DNA of 64,000 nt from Neobacillus vireti (GTDB taxonomy: Bacteria > Bacillota > Bacilli > Bacillales > Cytobacillaceae). Position numbers and translations under genes: made by a program. This document shows positions 1 through 9,015 of the stretch, piece after piece (the first letter of the stretch is position 1; the number at the start of each line of letters is the position of its first letter). The notes under the pieces are model-generated. The model had not been told where the DNA came from. It ran no database searches and saw nothing but the letters and a program-made list of their open reading frames with translations. The stretch is taken from the NCBI RefSeq assembly GCF_001026695.1, contig NZ_LDNB01000017.1, positions 248,206 through 312,205 on the forward strand, read 5' to 3'.

Positions 1-1522
1 CAAGCTGATTAAAATCAATATTTAAGATCGATTCAAGCTTTTTTAACCGCTTCCTTAGGGTGTTTGGATGAATATAGAGATGTTCAGCCGTTTGATTAAT
101 ATCACCATTGTTATAATAAAATACTTCCAATGTTTCAAGGTAAAAATCATCATTTGCTTCATCTATTAGTATGAGTTCCCCCAACGTTTCTTCATAGTAT
201 TCATGCAGTAAGTCATTATGAATATTAGAAAGAAGTCTTGCGATTCCAATATCCTCGAAATGCCGAACGGAACTTTTTTTGGTTTCATACTTTCCCAACT
301 CCAGTGCAACCTTTGCTTCATAGAAGCTGCGAAACAACTCCATATTAGACGGGTAATGCCGCCCTAAGCCAATGTGGCATTCCATGTTTGGCTGGGAAAA
401 TTCGATCTCCTTTTGAATTTTATTTGCCAAGGAAATCATGAACTCTTTCCGTTTTTTAGGCGTATTGTCACGGTCATCAAAAACAATGATGACAATATTG
501 CCCTGAATAGGGAAGGTGATTGCCTGTAGGAAAGCAGAAGAAACGAGAGAGCGGATTTTCCGGATAATCGCTTCGATATCGATTGTAAATTTTGCAATGT
601 CTGATTTGGCATTTAATCTCATCACCATTAGTTGGGTAGGTATGGTGAAGTCCCAGCCCCATTGCTTCCCCTGTGAGATTAACCCCTGCTCAGATTCTAG
701 ATTATTATAGAGAAGATTATAAAGGAAATGCTGTTTATAGGAACGATGTGCCTCCAAAACAGCCTCTTCCTTCATTAAATATGTAACAATTGCTGGAAGG
801 GCATGGGTGATTTGTTCGATACAAATGTCAATCATCATCCCGGGCTGTTCTTGAAACAGGAGATATCCAAAATGCTTTTCTCCAGAATGTAACTGAAAAA
901 GAAGATAATCATCGGCCCCACTTTTTAATAATGAAAAGGTTTCTTGATTGTTTGGTCCATGCTGATTGGCAATGGATTTTAAAAATGGCTCATGGACACT
1001 CGTCCAAGCTCCTTCATCTAATGAAAAAATCTGTAACTCCTCATTTACTAATAGGATTTCTTGACCTAGAATAAGCCGAAGACGACGGAGTACCCCTGCC
1101 AAACCACTGTCATTTATCAATTGCAGCCAAAAGCTGGTAGATCGTTCCCAAACATAGTGGAAGAGGCCCGATGTTTTAAGCTGCTTTAGGTCAGCAAACT
1201 TTTGGATGATACTGTCAGGGTTCGTATCTTTTATCAGTAAGACCGGTTTTTTATAACTGTCAGCGGCGTCACTAGCGGCAGGTGGGATAAATAGGTCATC
1301 ATTTCCATATATAAGAATTCCTTGGACATATGAAACAGAAAGGTATTCATGCAGCTGGATGACGGTGCTTGCTGATTTTGGAAGTAGGACTAGTGAAGGT
1401 TCCTCTAGCCGGATTGAATTATGTTGCATGCTGGTAAATTGCCGAACATTCCCTTCCCAACCGCCAATAATTTCGGCGTGATGAAAGGGGGAGGCGCTTA
1501 TCATTTCTTGAAAGGTGAGCAT
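1..1522 (-). CDS. PucR-family transcriptional regulator (3' end outside window)
   Basis: The reverse-strand frame is open from an ATG at 1522 to the window edge (507 codons visible) and lacks its stop. An AAGGAG ribosome binding site precedes the start. The last visible residues (IHPNTLRKRLKKLESIL) form the C-terminal helix-turn-helix typical of the PucR/CdaR family, so little is missing. The first 400 residues are a poorly conserved sensor region with no recognised ligand motif. It lies 18 bp behind the ferredoxin gene that starts at 2101 and is probably co-transcribed with it, divergent from the molybdoenzyme gene at 2230. I infer that it controls this oxidoreductase. The inducer is unknown, although PucR relatives often respond to purine or other nitrogen compounds. 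Confidence 0.85.
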   Translation of the reverse strand, partial: MLTFQEMISASPFHHAEIIGGWEGNVRQFTSMQHNSIRLEEPSLVLLPKSASTVIQLHEYLSVSYVQGILIYGNDDLFIPPAASDAADSYKKPVLLIKDTNPDSIIQKFADLKQLKTSGLFHYVWERSTSFWLQLINDSGLAGVLRRLRLILGQEILLVNEELQIFSLDEGAWTSVHEPFLKSIANQHGPNNQETFSLLKSGADDYLLFQLHSGEKHFGYLLFQEQPGMMIDICIEQITHALPAIVTYLMKEEAVLEAHRSYKQHFLYNLLYNNLESEQGLISQGKQWGWDFTIPTQLMVMRLNAKSDIAKFTIDIEAIIRKIRSLVSSAFLQAITFPIQGNIVIIVFDDRDNTPKKRKEFMISLANKIQKEIEFSQPNMECHIGLGRHYPSNMELFRSFYEAKVALELGKYETKKSSVRHFEDIGIARLLSNIHNDLLHEYYEETLGELILIDEANDDFYLETLEVFYYNNGDINQTAEHLYIHPNTLRKRLKKLESILNIDFNQL

Positions 1523-1540
1523 AACGTTGAAGTCTCCTTT

Positions 1541-2101
1541 TTATCTACACCAAAATTGCTGGATATCTTCTTTTTTCTTGTGAAATCGTATTGATGGATT
1601 CGTCATCTTTTTCATTTCAAATCCATAAATCGCTTTATCATAATGGCTACTTTGTGGGTCGTTAATGTCAATGATTTCAAGGGCTTTGACCGGACACGCA
1701 GACACACATATTGTAGGTTTCCCTTGCAGTTGCCGCTCATAACACATATCGCATTTATCCGCCTTCGCTGTTAGCGGGTTCATTTTTATGGCATCAAAAG
1801 GGCAGGTTGTTTCACATTTCCCACACCCAGAACATTTCACCTTATCAATTATGACAACTCCATTAGGCTTCTTCTTAATGGCACCCTCTGGACAAGCAGC
1901 CATACATGCCGGGTTTTCACAGTGATTACAAGCCATGGAAAAATGGTGAAAACTATGACCCTTTTTATTTTCTTCATCTTCGAATGAATGGATTTTTCTC
2001 CTGAAGGACCCCTCAAGTCCGTGTTCGTTTTTACAGGAAAATTCACAAGAACGACAACCTAAACATTTTTCAGTATGGACAAGAAATCCTAGCTGTTTCA
2101 T
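1541..2101 (-). CDS. Four-cluster [4Fe-4S] ferredoxin subunit (DmsB/HycB-like)
   Basis: The 186-residue protein carries four cysteine clusters in the DmsB/HycB layout. They are CLGCRSCEFSC near residue 13, CNHCENPACMAACP near 58, CSGCGKCETTCP near 90, and CDMCYERQ..CVSACP near 115. Such subunits pass electrons between a molybdopterin catalytic subunit and a membrane quinol module or another partner. No signal peptide is seen, so it should be cytoplasmic. It is divergent from the molybdopterin oxidoreductase at 2230, its probable partner, and precedes the PucR regulator. It resembles the second copy at 7609 but is clearly diverged. No membrane anchor gene belongs to this first set, so the final electron partner is open. 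Confidence 0.9.
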   Translation of the reverse strand: MKQLGFLVHTEKCLGCRSCEFSCKNEHGLEGSFRRKIHSFEDEENKKGHSFHHFSMACNHCENPACMAACPEGAIKKKPNGVVIIDKVKCSGCGKCETTCPFDAIKMNPLTAKADKCDMCYERQLQGKPTICVSACPVKALEIIDINDPQSSHYDKAIYGFEMKKMTNPSIRFHKKKEDIQQFWCR

Positions 2102-2141
2102 AAAATGATCACCTTTTTGCCTTTCACATCTGGTTTTTCCC

Positions 2142-2158
2142 TATATACTTAGTATATA
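2142..2158. promoter_or_regulatory. Inverted repeat in divergent promoter region
   Basis: The arms TATATACT and AGTATATA flank a single T, between the divergent ferredoxin gene (start 2101) and molybdoenzyme gene (start 2230). The position suits an operator for the linked PucR-type regulator or overlapping -10 elements. AT-rich palindromes also occur by chance. Confidence 0.35.
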
Positions 2159-2229
2159 TGTTTCTTTAAAAGGAATTGAAGATAAATTCAACAAGTTTAG
2201 AACAATTTCGACAAGGATAAGGAGGAGGC

Positions 2230-4281
2230 ATGTTGGACCAAACCTATTCGATTACTCGCCATGTATGTCCACGCAATTGCTATAGCTCTTGCAGCATGCT
2301 TGGATATACGAAAAACAGACGCCTAATTAAGGTTACAGGTGATCCGAAGCACGGCTATACAAAAGGTTTGTTATGTGCGAAAGGCTATAATTATATCAAC
2401 AATGTCTATCATCTAGATCGTTTGAAATATCCAATGAGGCAGTACCCGCGCGGCAGCGGGCAATGGCAGCGAATTTCCTGGACAGAAGCGATCGACACCA
2501 TCGCGGGAAAAGTGATAGAGCTTTACCATCGGTATGATTCCCATTTGTCTTTAGCGCTCAATAAATATTCAGGGAACATGGGAGTACTGCACCATGCCAT
2601 GGAAGGGTTCTTCAACGGGTTAGGAAGAACTTCAAGAGCCGTTGGCAATCCATGCTGGGCGCCAGGGATGGATGCAATTTATTATGATTATGGAGAACAC
2701 CAAACATCCGATATGGAAGATATCCTTCATGCGGAAACGATCATTCTTTGGGGGATTAATCCAGTTTGGACATCGATTCATGCGATGAATTATATTTATG
2801 AAGCCCAAAAACGGGGGGCAAAGGTCATTACAATCGATCCCGTCTATACGGAGACAGCGAAAAAGTCAGATACCTTTATCCAAATCAAACCCGGGAGTGA
2901 TGGGGCCATAGCGCTTGCCGTGGCGAAATATATCCTTGAACATAACTTATATGATGCTGAATTTCTTACGGCACATACGAATGGCTGGGGTGAATTACAG
3001 GAATATATTCAACCACTTTCAATGGAGGAAGCATTACAGCAATGCGGACAAACGATAGAAGCGATTCAATTCATAGCGGAAAGGCTTGGAAGAAATAAAC
3101 CCGCCTATATTTGGCTAGGTTTTGGAATGCAGCGCCATCAAAATGGCGGTCAAAATATTCGTGCAGTCAATGCTCTTGCAGCAATCACGGGGAATATTGG
3201 GCGCAAGGGGAGTGGAGTTCAGTTCGGACAACGGACTACCTGGAAGTTCACCTATAATATTTTGAACCATTTACCAAGTGATAACCAAAAGGCAGCTGGC
3301 GTTCGAGCTTTAGATTTCAATAATTTCGCAAATGATTTGCAAATGCAGCAAGATCCCCCTGTTAAATTTCTTTGGATTACCTGTAGAAATTTAATCACAC
3401 AGAGTGCGAATATTCAGCAGCTAAAGAAAGCCCTTCAATCAATGGAACTGATTGTGACAGTTGAACATTTTTTAACGGAAACTGCCCAATACTCTGATAT
3501 TGTTTTGCCTGCGACAACTCAATTTGAAGAGTGGGATCTTGTCGCAAGTTATTGGCACCATTGGATTAGTATAAATCAGCCGGCTATTCCGCCCTATTTT
3601 GAAAGTAAGAGCGAGCTTGAAATTGCCCGGATGTTATCCAAAAGGTTAAATGAATTCGAGGCGGATTTTAGTGCCTTTCCAAGTGATTTTACGGATGAGG
3701 AATTTATTGAACAGGAATTCACGGATGAGTTTTATCAATCACTCCAGATAGGGGATTGGCGTGAATTACTAAAAGGTCCGCGAAGAGTCGATGTCCCGAA
3801 AACAGCATGGGAAGCGTTAGAGTTTAAAACTCCTTCGGGAAAAATTGAACTTTTTTCACAACAGGCGAGTGAAAATCAGCTTTCTCCGTTTGGTATGGCA
3901 TTGTTAGATAATAGAAAAAGTGAAAATTATCCTTTTACCTTGCTATTAAACCATGAACCTTTTCGGATCAATTCTCAATTTCAAAACTTACCATCCTATA
4001 AGCAAATAAATAAAGAGCCATCTATCTATCTTCATCCATCGCTTGCCAAGGAAAAAGGGATTCGTGCAGGTTCCTTGATAAGGATATTTAATGAAAATGG
4101 GGAAATTATGATCCGTGCCAGGTACTCTGAAGAGGTAAATCACCATACCTTAGTGATCCATCCGAATCATCCGCTTATTAATAAGCTGCTTGCCTTTACA
4201 CCTGCTGATATGGGGGAATTCATAACAGGCGGAAAAGGGAATGCTTTAAATGACCTGCAAGTAAATATAGCGAAACTCTAG
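2230..4281 (+). CDS. Molybdopterin-dependent oxidoreductase, cytoplasmic type
   Basis: This 683-residue DMSO-reductase-superfamily catalytic subunit binds a [4Fe-4S] cluster through Cys13, 17, 21 and 49 (CX3CX3CX27C) and bis-MGD over the rest. Typical segments are NKYSGN near 111, WGINPVWTSIH near 175 and WLGFGMQRH near 295, and the C-terminus is a molydopterin dinucleotide-binding domain. In the motif GNPCWAPG, Cys142 sits where NapA/FdhF-type enzymes place the Mo ligand (inference from spacing). There is no Tat signal, unlike the paralogue at 5395, so it should act in the cytoplasm. The start has a GGAGGAGG site. The partner is probably the divergent four-cluster ferredoxin. Substrate unknown. 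Confidence 0.9.
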   Translation: MLDQTYSITRHVCPRNCYSSCSMLGYTKNRRLIKVTGDPKHGYTKGLLCAKGYNYINNVYHLDRLKYPMRQYPRGSGQWQRISWTEAIDTIAGKVIELYHRYDSHLSLALNKYSGNMGVLHHAMEGFFNGLGRTSRAVGNPCWAPGMDAIYYDYGEHQTSDMEDILHAETIILWGINPVWTSIHAMNYIYEAQKRGAKVITIDPVYTETAKKSDTFIQIKPGSDGAIALAVAKYILEHNLYDAEFLTAHTNGWGELQEYIQPLSMEEALQQCGQTIEAIQFIAERLGRNKPAYIWLGFGMQRHQNGGQNIRAVNALAAITGNIGRKGSGVQFGQRTTWKFTYNILNHLPSDNQKAAGVRALDFNNFANDLQMQQDPPVKFLWITCRNLITQSANIQQLKKALQSMELIVTVEHFLTETAQYSDIVLPATTQFEEWDLVASYWHHWISINQPAIPPYFESKSELEIARMLSKRLNEFEADFSAFPSDFTDEEFIEQEFTDEFYQSLQIGDWRELLKGPRRVDVPKTAWEALEFKTPSGKIELFSQQASENQLSPFGMALLDNRKSENYPFTLLLNHEPFRINSQFQNLPSYKQINKEPSIYLHPSLAKEKGIRAGSLIRIFNENGEIMIRARYSEEVNHHTLVIHPNHPLINKLLAFTPADMGEFITGGKGNALNDLQVNIAKL

Positions 4282-4358
4282 AAAAAGTATGAATGAGGCT
4301 ATCTGAGGGCAAAACAGACAAATCCTGTTTGCTATTTAGATAGATATTCATACTTTTT
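4282..4358 (+). terminator. Three-tier stem-loop, probable terminator
   Basis: Outer arms AAAAAGTATGAAT (4282-4294) and ATTCATACTTTTT (4346-4358) pair perfectly. CTATCT/AGATAG and GCAAAACAG/CTGTTTGC form two further nested stems. The outer 3' arm supplies the T-run, so it can terminate transcription of the upstream molybdoenzyme gene. It is much longer than an ordinary terminator. Confidence 0.7.
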
Positions 4359-4542
4359 TCACTTATTTGCCCCGATGATTGGAAATGTGTCCAATTCATT
4401 GTGAAAATTTGAGCAAACTGTGACAAATATTCCTGATTAATTCTTTTTACACCATCCATTCCGAAAGACTGTAGAGACTTATACATTTGCTCACCATTTA
4501 ACATGATAAGCTTTATGTATAATCCTGAAGGGAGTTAACACG

Positions 4543-4776
4543 ATGAAGAAAATAGTCCTTTTCCTCCTTATGAATGTGGTAGTCGCGGGGTTACTGCTTG
4601 GCTGTCAGCAGCAGGGTAATGAGGATATTAAAGATAAAATTCAATCGGTACCAAATGAAGATTATTTGGGAGAAGCAAATCCTGTCGTGAAAGAAGAGAT
4701 GAAACTAACAAACGAAGAAAAGCAGGAATTCGAAAAGCTGAAGCAGGAAGTCATCTCCAATAAAGAGGGCAAATAA
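4543..4776 (+). CDS. Small lipoprotein, function unknown
   Basis: The 77-residue product has a lipoprotein signal with lipobox LLGC (Cys21), followed by a charged, Glu/Lys-rich tail. GAAGGGAG precedes the ATG. It is the first gene of an operon that continues with the TorD-like chaperone at 4778 (1 bp spacing) and the Tat-exported molybdoenzyme. It probably sits on the outer face of the membrane near that enzyme. I do not recognise a family and the role is unknown. Confidence 0.75.
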   Translation: MKKIVLFLLMNVVVAGLLLGCQQQGNEDIKDKIQSVPNEDYLGEANPVVKEEMKLTNEEKQEFEKLKQEVISNKEGK

Positions 4777-4777
4777 G

Positions 4778-5395
4778 ATGAACCATTCTGAAATAAAACA
4801 TTCATGCCTAGAAGAACGGATGTTTATGTATCAACTATTCCTGCATTACTACAGGGGGGATTTATTAAAACTTCCTGCTGCAGAATGGGGAAAACTATTA
4901 GAAATACTTGAATGCCAGCCGGCACTACAATCAAATGACTGGGGAAGAAAAGCAGTCCTTCAGCTACAGAACATGACAACCCAAACGCTCGAACCGTTTG
5001 AATATGATTTTAACCGCTTGTTTGTCGGACCCAATAAATTATTGGCTTCTCCTTTTGAGTCAAGCTATCAAAACTTCGAAGGTACCGTAATGCAGGCAGA
5101 AACATTGAAAGTTCGGAACTTCTATTATTATGAAGGACTGCAGGTAGCCAATGAAGGCGGACTACCAGACGATCATATCCAGTTCGAATTAGAATTTATC
5201 CTTCATTTATTAAGCTCTGAAAAAAAGAAGGAAGCTCTACATTTATTTTTGGAAAAACACTTACTAAAATGGGTCGATCAACATTGCGCTCGAATCGAGG
5301 AACATAGTCAAAGTCTGATTACCTTAGCGTTTGGCTATATGTTAAAAGGATTTATATTGCTAGAAAAAAGTTTGATAGAAGGCGAGGGTCTATAA
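4778..5395 (+). CDS. TorD/DmsD-like molybdoenzyme assembly chaperone
   Basis: The 205-residue all-helical protein has the TorD-family pattern. FEYDFNRLFVGPNKLLASPFESSY (about 68-90) matches the conserved Y/F-x-LF-GP....P-ES-Y region, and LPDDHIQFELEFILHLL (about 128-144) matches the DHI-x-EL signature. Such chaperones hold the apo-enzyme, shield its Tat signal and help cofactor insertion before export. It ends on the first base of the Tat-signal molybdoenzyme gene at 5395, so the two are translationally coupled and it is surely the dedicated chaperone. Confidence 0.9.
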   Translation: MNHSEIKHSCLEERMFMYQLFLHYYRGDLLKLPAAEWGKLLEILECQPALQSNDWGRKAVLQLQNMTTQTLEPFEYDFNRLFVGPNKLLASPFESSYQNFEGTVMQAETLKVRNFYYYEGLQVANEGGLPDDHIQFELEFILHLLSSEKKKEALHLFLEKHLLKWVDQHCARIEEHSQSLITLAFGYMLKGFILLEKSLIEGEGL

Positions 5396-7596
5396 TGTTG
5401 AATGAAACGATTTCAAGGCGGACTTTTATTAAAGGTTCAGTTTCATTAAGTGCATTATTAGGTTTAGGAGCAGCAGGCACACAGGCGCCGAAAGGGTTAA
5501 TTCCAAAGGCGGCTGCCAAAACAAATGGAAAAGTTGAGCAGTTCTATAATGCTTGTCCACGAAATTGCTATGATACGTGTTCCATTTTAACTACAGTGGA
5601 GGACGGCAGAATCACCTTTATTACCGGAAATGAGAAGAACACCTATACGAAAGGGCGCCTTTGTGTGAAAGGGAACACCTATCCACGAGTTGTTTATTCA
5701 CCAGACCGGATTAAATATCCGATGCGGCAAAAAGGCCGGGGATCAGGAAACTGGGAACGCATTAGCTGGGATGAAGCTTACACGATTATTGCGAAAAAAA
5801 TCCTTGAGATAAAAAAGGAATACGGCAGTACGTTGCCGATTTGTTTAAATAAATATTCGGGGAACTTCAATATTTTAAACTATGCAACCGAAGGGATGCT
5901 TTCAAGTATCGGCTATACAACACGTGCGCAAGGAACACCATGTGATCCTGCGGGCTCTGACGCACAAGGCTTTGATATGGGAGTTGCCTATAACAATGAT
6001 CCGGAACAATTTCTTGACGCCGATTATATTATTCTTTGGGGTGCCAATCCGTCCTGGACTTCTGCACACTCGATGTATTTTATTGAAGAGGCAAAAGAGA
6101 ACGGGACAAAGCTGGTCGTGATTGATCCGCTTATAACACAAACAGCTTCGAAAGCGGATGAGTATATTCAAGTGAAAGCAAGTACGGACGGCGCGCTCGC
6201 CCTTGGGATGATTCGCTACATCCTTGACAATCAATTATATGACAAAGAGTGGGTGAATCAGAATTCCATTGGTTTTAATGAATTTTTCGCATATGTGAAA
6301 AAGAATATTACACTTGATTGGGCTGCAGAAAAAACAGGTGTGCCAAAGCCTGTCATCGAACGTATTGCTCGAGAATACGCAACGGCAAAGCCGGCCAATA
6401 TTTGGATTGGCTTTGGGATGCAGCGTCATGTGAACGGTGGGGCGATGGTGCGAGCGATAGATGCCCTAGCTGCGATTACAGGCAATATTGGCAAAAAAGG
6501 CGGCGGTGTCAATTATATTGGCGGCGAAACATGGGGATTTAATTATCATACGATGAGCTTCGGTGCTCCTGAAGGCAGCGGTGGTGAAGAAGATCGCTTC
6601 GTCAACATGAACAACTTTGGAGCACAGGTGTTGGCTGCGAATGAGCCGCCAATTAAGATGATGTGGATTGCCTGCCGAAACCCATTGGCTCAAGATCCAG
6701 AACCTACAGTTGTCAAAAAGGCATTTGATCAAATGGATTTAGTCGTAACCGCTGATTTATATATGAATCAGACGGTTGAGTATTCAGATATTGTTCTACC
6801 GGTGACAACCCCGTTTGAATCTGTTGGGATTAATGTCAGCTACTGGCACTATTGGATGAATGTCAATGAACAAGCGATTAAACCACTTTATGAAACGAAG
6901 AGTGATTTAGAAATTGCGATGGGTTTATCGAAAAAGTTAAATCAAATAGAACCAGGTTCATGTACATTCCCTGTCTCAGGTGACCCGCTTGAATGGGTTG
7001 AGAAGGAATTGAATAATGATATTAAGGCGTTGTTCGGTGTAAAAAGCTGGGACGATCTTCGGAAAAACGGCGGTACTGCAAAAGCGAACGAAAGCATAAC
7101 TGTTGCTTGGAACGATTTAAAATTTAGAACCCCATCTGGCAAGTATGAATTTTATTCTAAAAAGGCTGCCCAGTACGGACATCATCCATTACCTGTTTTT
7201 ACCGAAGAGTACAAGGCACCAAAGGAATATCCAATCCGTTGTATGTCACCACACTGGAAATTTGGCATTCATAGCCAATTTCAGCATCAGGACTGGCTTA
7301 TGGCGATTCAGGATCATCCGTTCATTGAAATACATCCAGATTTAGCAAAGACAAGGTCGATTAAGGATGGAGACATCGTAAAGATTATCAATGAAACCGG
7401 CTATATGACGCTTCCGGCAAAAATAACAAAGATGGTGCCGGCTGATACGGTTGTCATGTATGAGGGCTGGTGGAAGGGTGTTAATTACACCGAGAATTTT
7501 ACCGTTAAGGCCTTGGCAGAAGATATGGGTGAATATAAAAAAGGGCAGCGTGGAATCGCCTTTCACGATAACTTTGTAAACATTGAGAAAGCATAA
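5395..7596 (+). CDS. Tat-exported molybdopterin oxidoreductase (DmsA-like)
   Basis: The 733-residue catalytic subunit begins with a twin-arginine signal (SRRTFIKG at 7-14, then a hydrophobic stretch and A-x-A region). The [4Fe-4S] cluster ligands are Cys54, 58, 62 and 90. In the motif GTPCDPAG, Cys183 is at the place of the Mo ligand in Cys/Sec-type enzymes, as Cys142 is in the paralogue at 2230. The two proteins align with a constant 41-residue offset over this part, so they are paralogues by duplication. The next two genes encode an electron-transfer subunit and a membrane anchor, which makes a DmsABC-type complex on the outer membrane face linked to the quinone pool. Substrate cannot be read from sequence. 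DMSO/TMAO, thiosulfate and other oxo compounds are all possible. Confidence 0.92.
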   Translation: MLNETISRRTFIKGSVSLSALLGLGAAGTQAPKGLIPKAAAKTNGKVEQFYNACPRNCYDTCSILTTVEDGRITFITGNEKNTYTKGRLCVKGNTYPRVVYSPDRIKYPMRQKGRGSGNWERISWDEAYTIIAKKILEIKKEYGSTLPICLNKYSGNFNILNYATEGMLSSIGYTTRAQGTPCDPAGSDAQGFDMGVAYNNDPEQFLDADYIILWGANPSWTSAHSMYFIEEAKENGTKLVVIDPLITQTASKADEYIQVKASTDGALALGMIRYILDNQLYDKEWVNQNSIGFNEFFAYVKKNITLDWAAEKTGVPKPVIERIAREYATAKPANIWIGFGMQRHVNGGAMVRAIDALAAITGNIGKKGGGVNYIGGETWGFNYHTMSFGAPEGSGGEEDRFVNMNNFGAQVLAANEPPIKMMWIACRNPLAQDPEPTVVKKAFDQMDLVVTADLYMNQTVEYSDIVLPVTTPFESVGINVSYWHYWMNVNEQAIKPLYETKSDLEIAMGLSKKLNQIEPGSCTFPVSGDPLEWVEKELNNDIKALFGVKSWDDLRKNGGTAKANESITVAWNDLKFRTPSGKYEFYSKKAAQYGHHPLPVFTEEYKAPKEYPIRCMSPHWKFGIHSQFQHQDWLMAIQDHPFIEIHPDLAKTRSIKDGDIVKIINETGYMTLPAKITKMVPADTVVMYEGWWKGVNYTENFTVKALAEDMGEYKKGQRGIAFHDNFVNIEKA

Positions 7597-7608
7597 GGAG
7601 GAGCTACG

Positions 7609-8169
7609 ATGGCGAAAAAGCTGGGATTTTTAGTAAATATTGAGCGTTGTATCGGCTGCCACGCTTGTGAAATTTCGTGTAAAAGCTTTTATCAGCTTGA
7701 ACCAAACATGCGAAGGCGCAGGGTAACAGAGTTGCCGGAGGAGCTTGTTGGAACGCCTGTCCGTGCCTTTGTTTCCACGGCTTGTAACCACTGTGATGAG
7801 CCGGCTTGTAAAAAGGCTTGTCCAGTAGGTGCCTATACGAAGCGTGAAGATGGGATTGTTGTTCATGATCAAAACATGTGTATTGGCTGCCAAATGTGCG
7901 GCAAGGCCTGTCCATATGGTGTGCCGCAGTTTAATCCTGTGAAGAAAAAGATGGATAAATGCAGTATGTGTTATGACCGCTTGGATGTGGGACAATTGCC
8001 AATCTGTGTGGAAAAATGTCCGTTGGAGGCCATTCAAATCGTTGACTATAATGAAGTCGAACCTTCAAACTCCGTCAGCGTTGTGCCGACATTTGCCGAT
8101 CCATCGATAACACACCCAACTACTCATTTTATTTTGCCAAAACCGGGCAAACAAACAAGGAGGTTTTAA
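7609..8169 (+). CDS. Four-cluster [4Fe-4S] electron-transfer subunit (DmsB-like)
   Basis: The 186-residue protein carries four cysteine clusters: CIGCHACEISC, CNHCDEPACKKACP, CIGCQMCGKACP and CSMCYDRLDVGQLPICVEKCP. They define a DmsB-type subunit that carries electrons from the membrane subunit to the molybdenum catalytic subunit. It has no signal of its own and would be exported with the Tat-bearing partner. An AAGGAGG site lies before the ATG, 12 bp after the catalytic gene. The membrane-anchor gene follows with 2 bp spacing, so the A-B-C order is classical. Confidence 0.92.
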   Translation: MAKKLGFLVNIERCIGCHACEISCKSFYQLEPNMRRRRVTELPEELVGTPVRAFVSTACNHCDEPACKKACPVGAYTKREDGIVVHDQNMCIGCQMCGKACPYGVPQFNPVKKKMDKCSMCYDRLDVGQLPICVEKCPLEAIQIVDYNEVEPSNSVSVVPTFADPSITHPTTHFILPKPGKQTRRF

Positions 8170-8171
8170 GG

Positions 8172-8978
8172 ATGCATGACCTGCCTCTAGTGATTTTTAC
8201 AATCTTGTCGCAGCTTGTCATTGGCGGATTTGTGACCCTATGGTGGCTTGATAGGAAAAAGTGTCCTATCTCAAGACAATCGGGGCTGATGATCTCCATT
8301 TCACTGGTTGTACTTGGCGCTATTTCCGTTCTCATTTCGCTCTTGCATTTAGGTCATCCCTTTGAAGCCTATCGCGCCATTTTAAATATCGGTGTTTCAT
8401 GGTTAAGTCGTGAAGTCACGTTTTACGGGATGTTTGTTGGCTTAAGTGTTTTATACACCTGGTTTTGGCTTAAGGACGAAGCTGGTAAACGTAGTTTGAT
8501 TGGGGGAATTGCCTCCGCTATTGGTGTGATCGCCATCTTTTCCTCAGCAAAAATTTATATGATACCAGCGATTCCAGCATGGAACAGTGTTACCACTCTT
8601 TTCAGTTTCTTTTTAACATCGCTCATATTAGGACCTTTATTTGTAGGTGCATTTTTAGCGATTCGCGGCGAACTTTCGGCAAATATTTCCGGTATTTCTA
8701 TTACTGCTTTGATCGCGGCTGCCATTGTGATGGTTGTCTATTTTTCATCATTACAGGGTGGTTTGCCGCAAGCCGTCGAGGCGGCCCGATTGACGACACA
8801 TCAATTGCTATTTTGGATTAGGCTGTTCACATTCGTTATCGCCTTTGCAATCCTTACCTTTACTTTTAAAAATCAGTACAAACAGAATAATATCATTTAT
8901 TCGCTCGTATTCGTCATTCTATTTGTCAGCGAATTTCTTGCCCGGTTCCAATTTTATGAAACAGCTATTCATTTATAA
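8172..8978 (+). CDS. DmsC-like membrane anchor subunit
   Basis: The 268-residue protein is almost wholly hydrophobic, with about eight membrane segments and the early motif LVIFTILSQLVIGGF characteristic of DmsC. It should anchor the A-B subunits and oxidise menaquinol. It ends in front of an iron-sulfur protein gene (9016) on the same strand. Its place directly after the B subunit supports the assignment. Confidence 0.88.
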   Translation: MHDLPLVIFTILSQLVIGGFVTLWWLDRKKCPISRQSGLMISISLVVLGAISVLISLLHLGHPFEAYRAILNIGVSWLSREVTFYGMFVGLSVLYTWFWLKDEAGKRSLIGGIASAIGVIAIFSSAKIYMIPAIPAWNSVTTLFSFFLTSLILGPLFVGAFLAIRGELSANISGISITALIAAAIVMVVYFSSLQGGLPQAVEAARLTTHQLLFWIRLFTFVIAFAILTFTFKNQYKQNNIIYSLVFVILFVSEFLARFQFYETAIHL

Positions 8979-9015
8979 GTAGAAAGGGCTTCGCACTGAG
9001 AGGAGGTCAAGACTA

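Noticed and set aside
4395..4430. Fnr-like TGTGA repeats before the second molybdoenzyme operon
   Set aside because: The two TGTGA copies are direct, not inverted with TCACA at 6-bp spacing, so they do not form an Fnr box.
4220..4504. Reverse-strand frame of 94 codons opposite the end of the first molybdoenzyme gene
   Set aside because: It lacks a ribosome binding site, runs through the terminator hairpin and overlaps coding sequence. No family resemblance.
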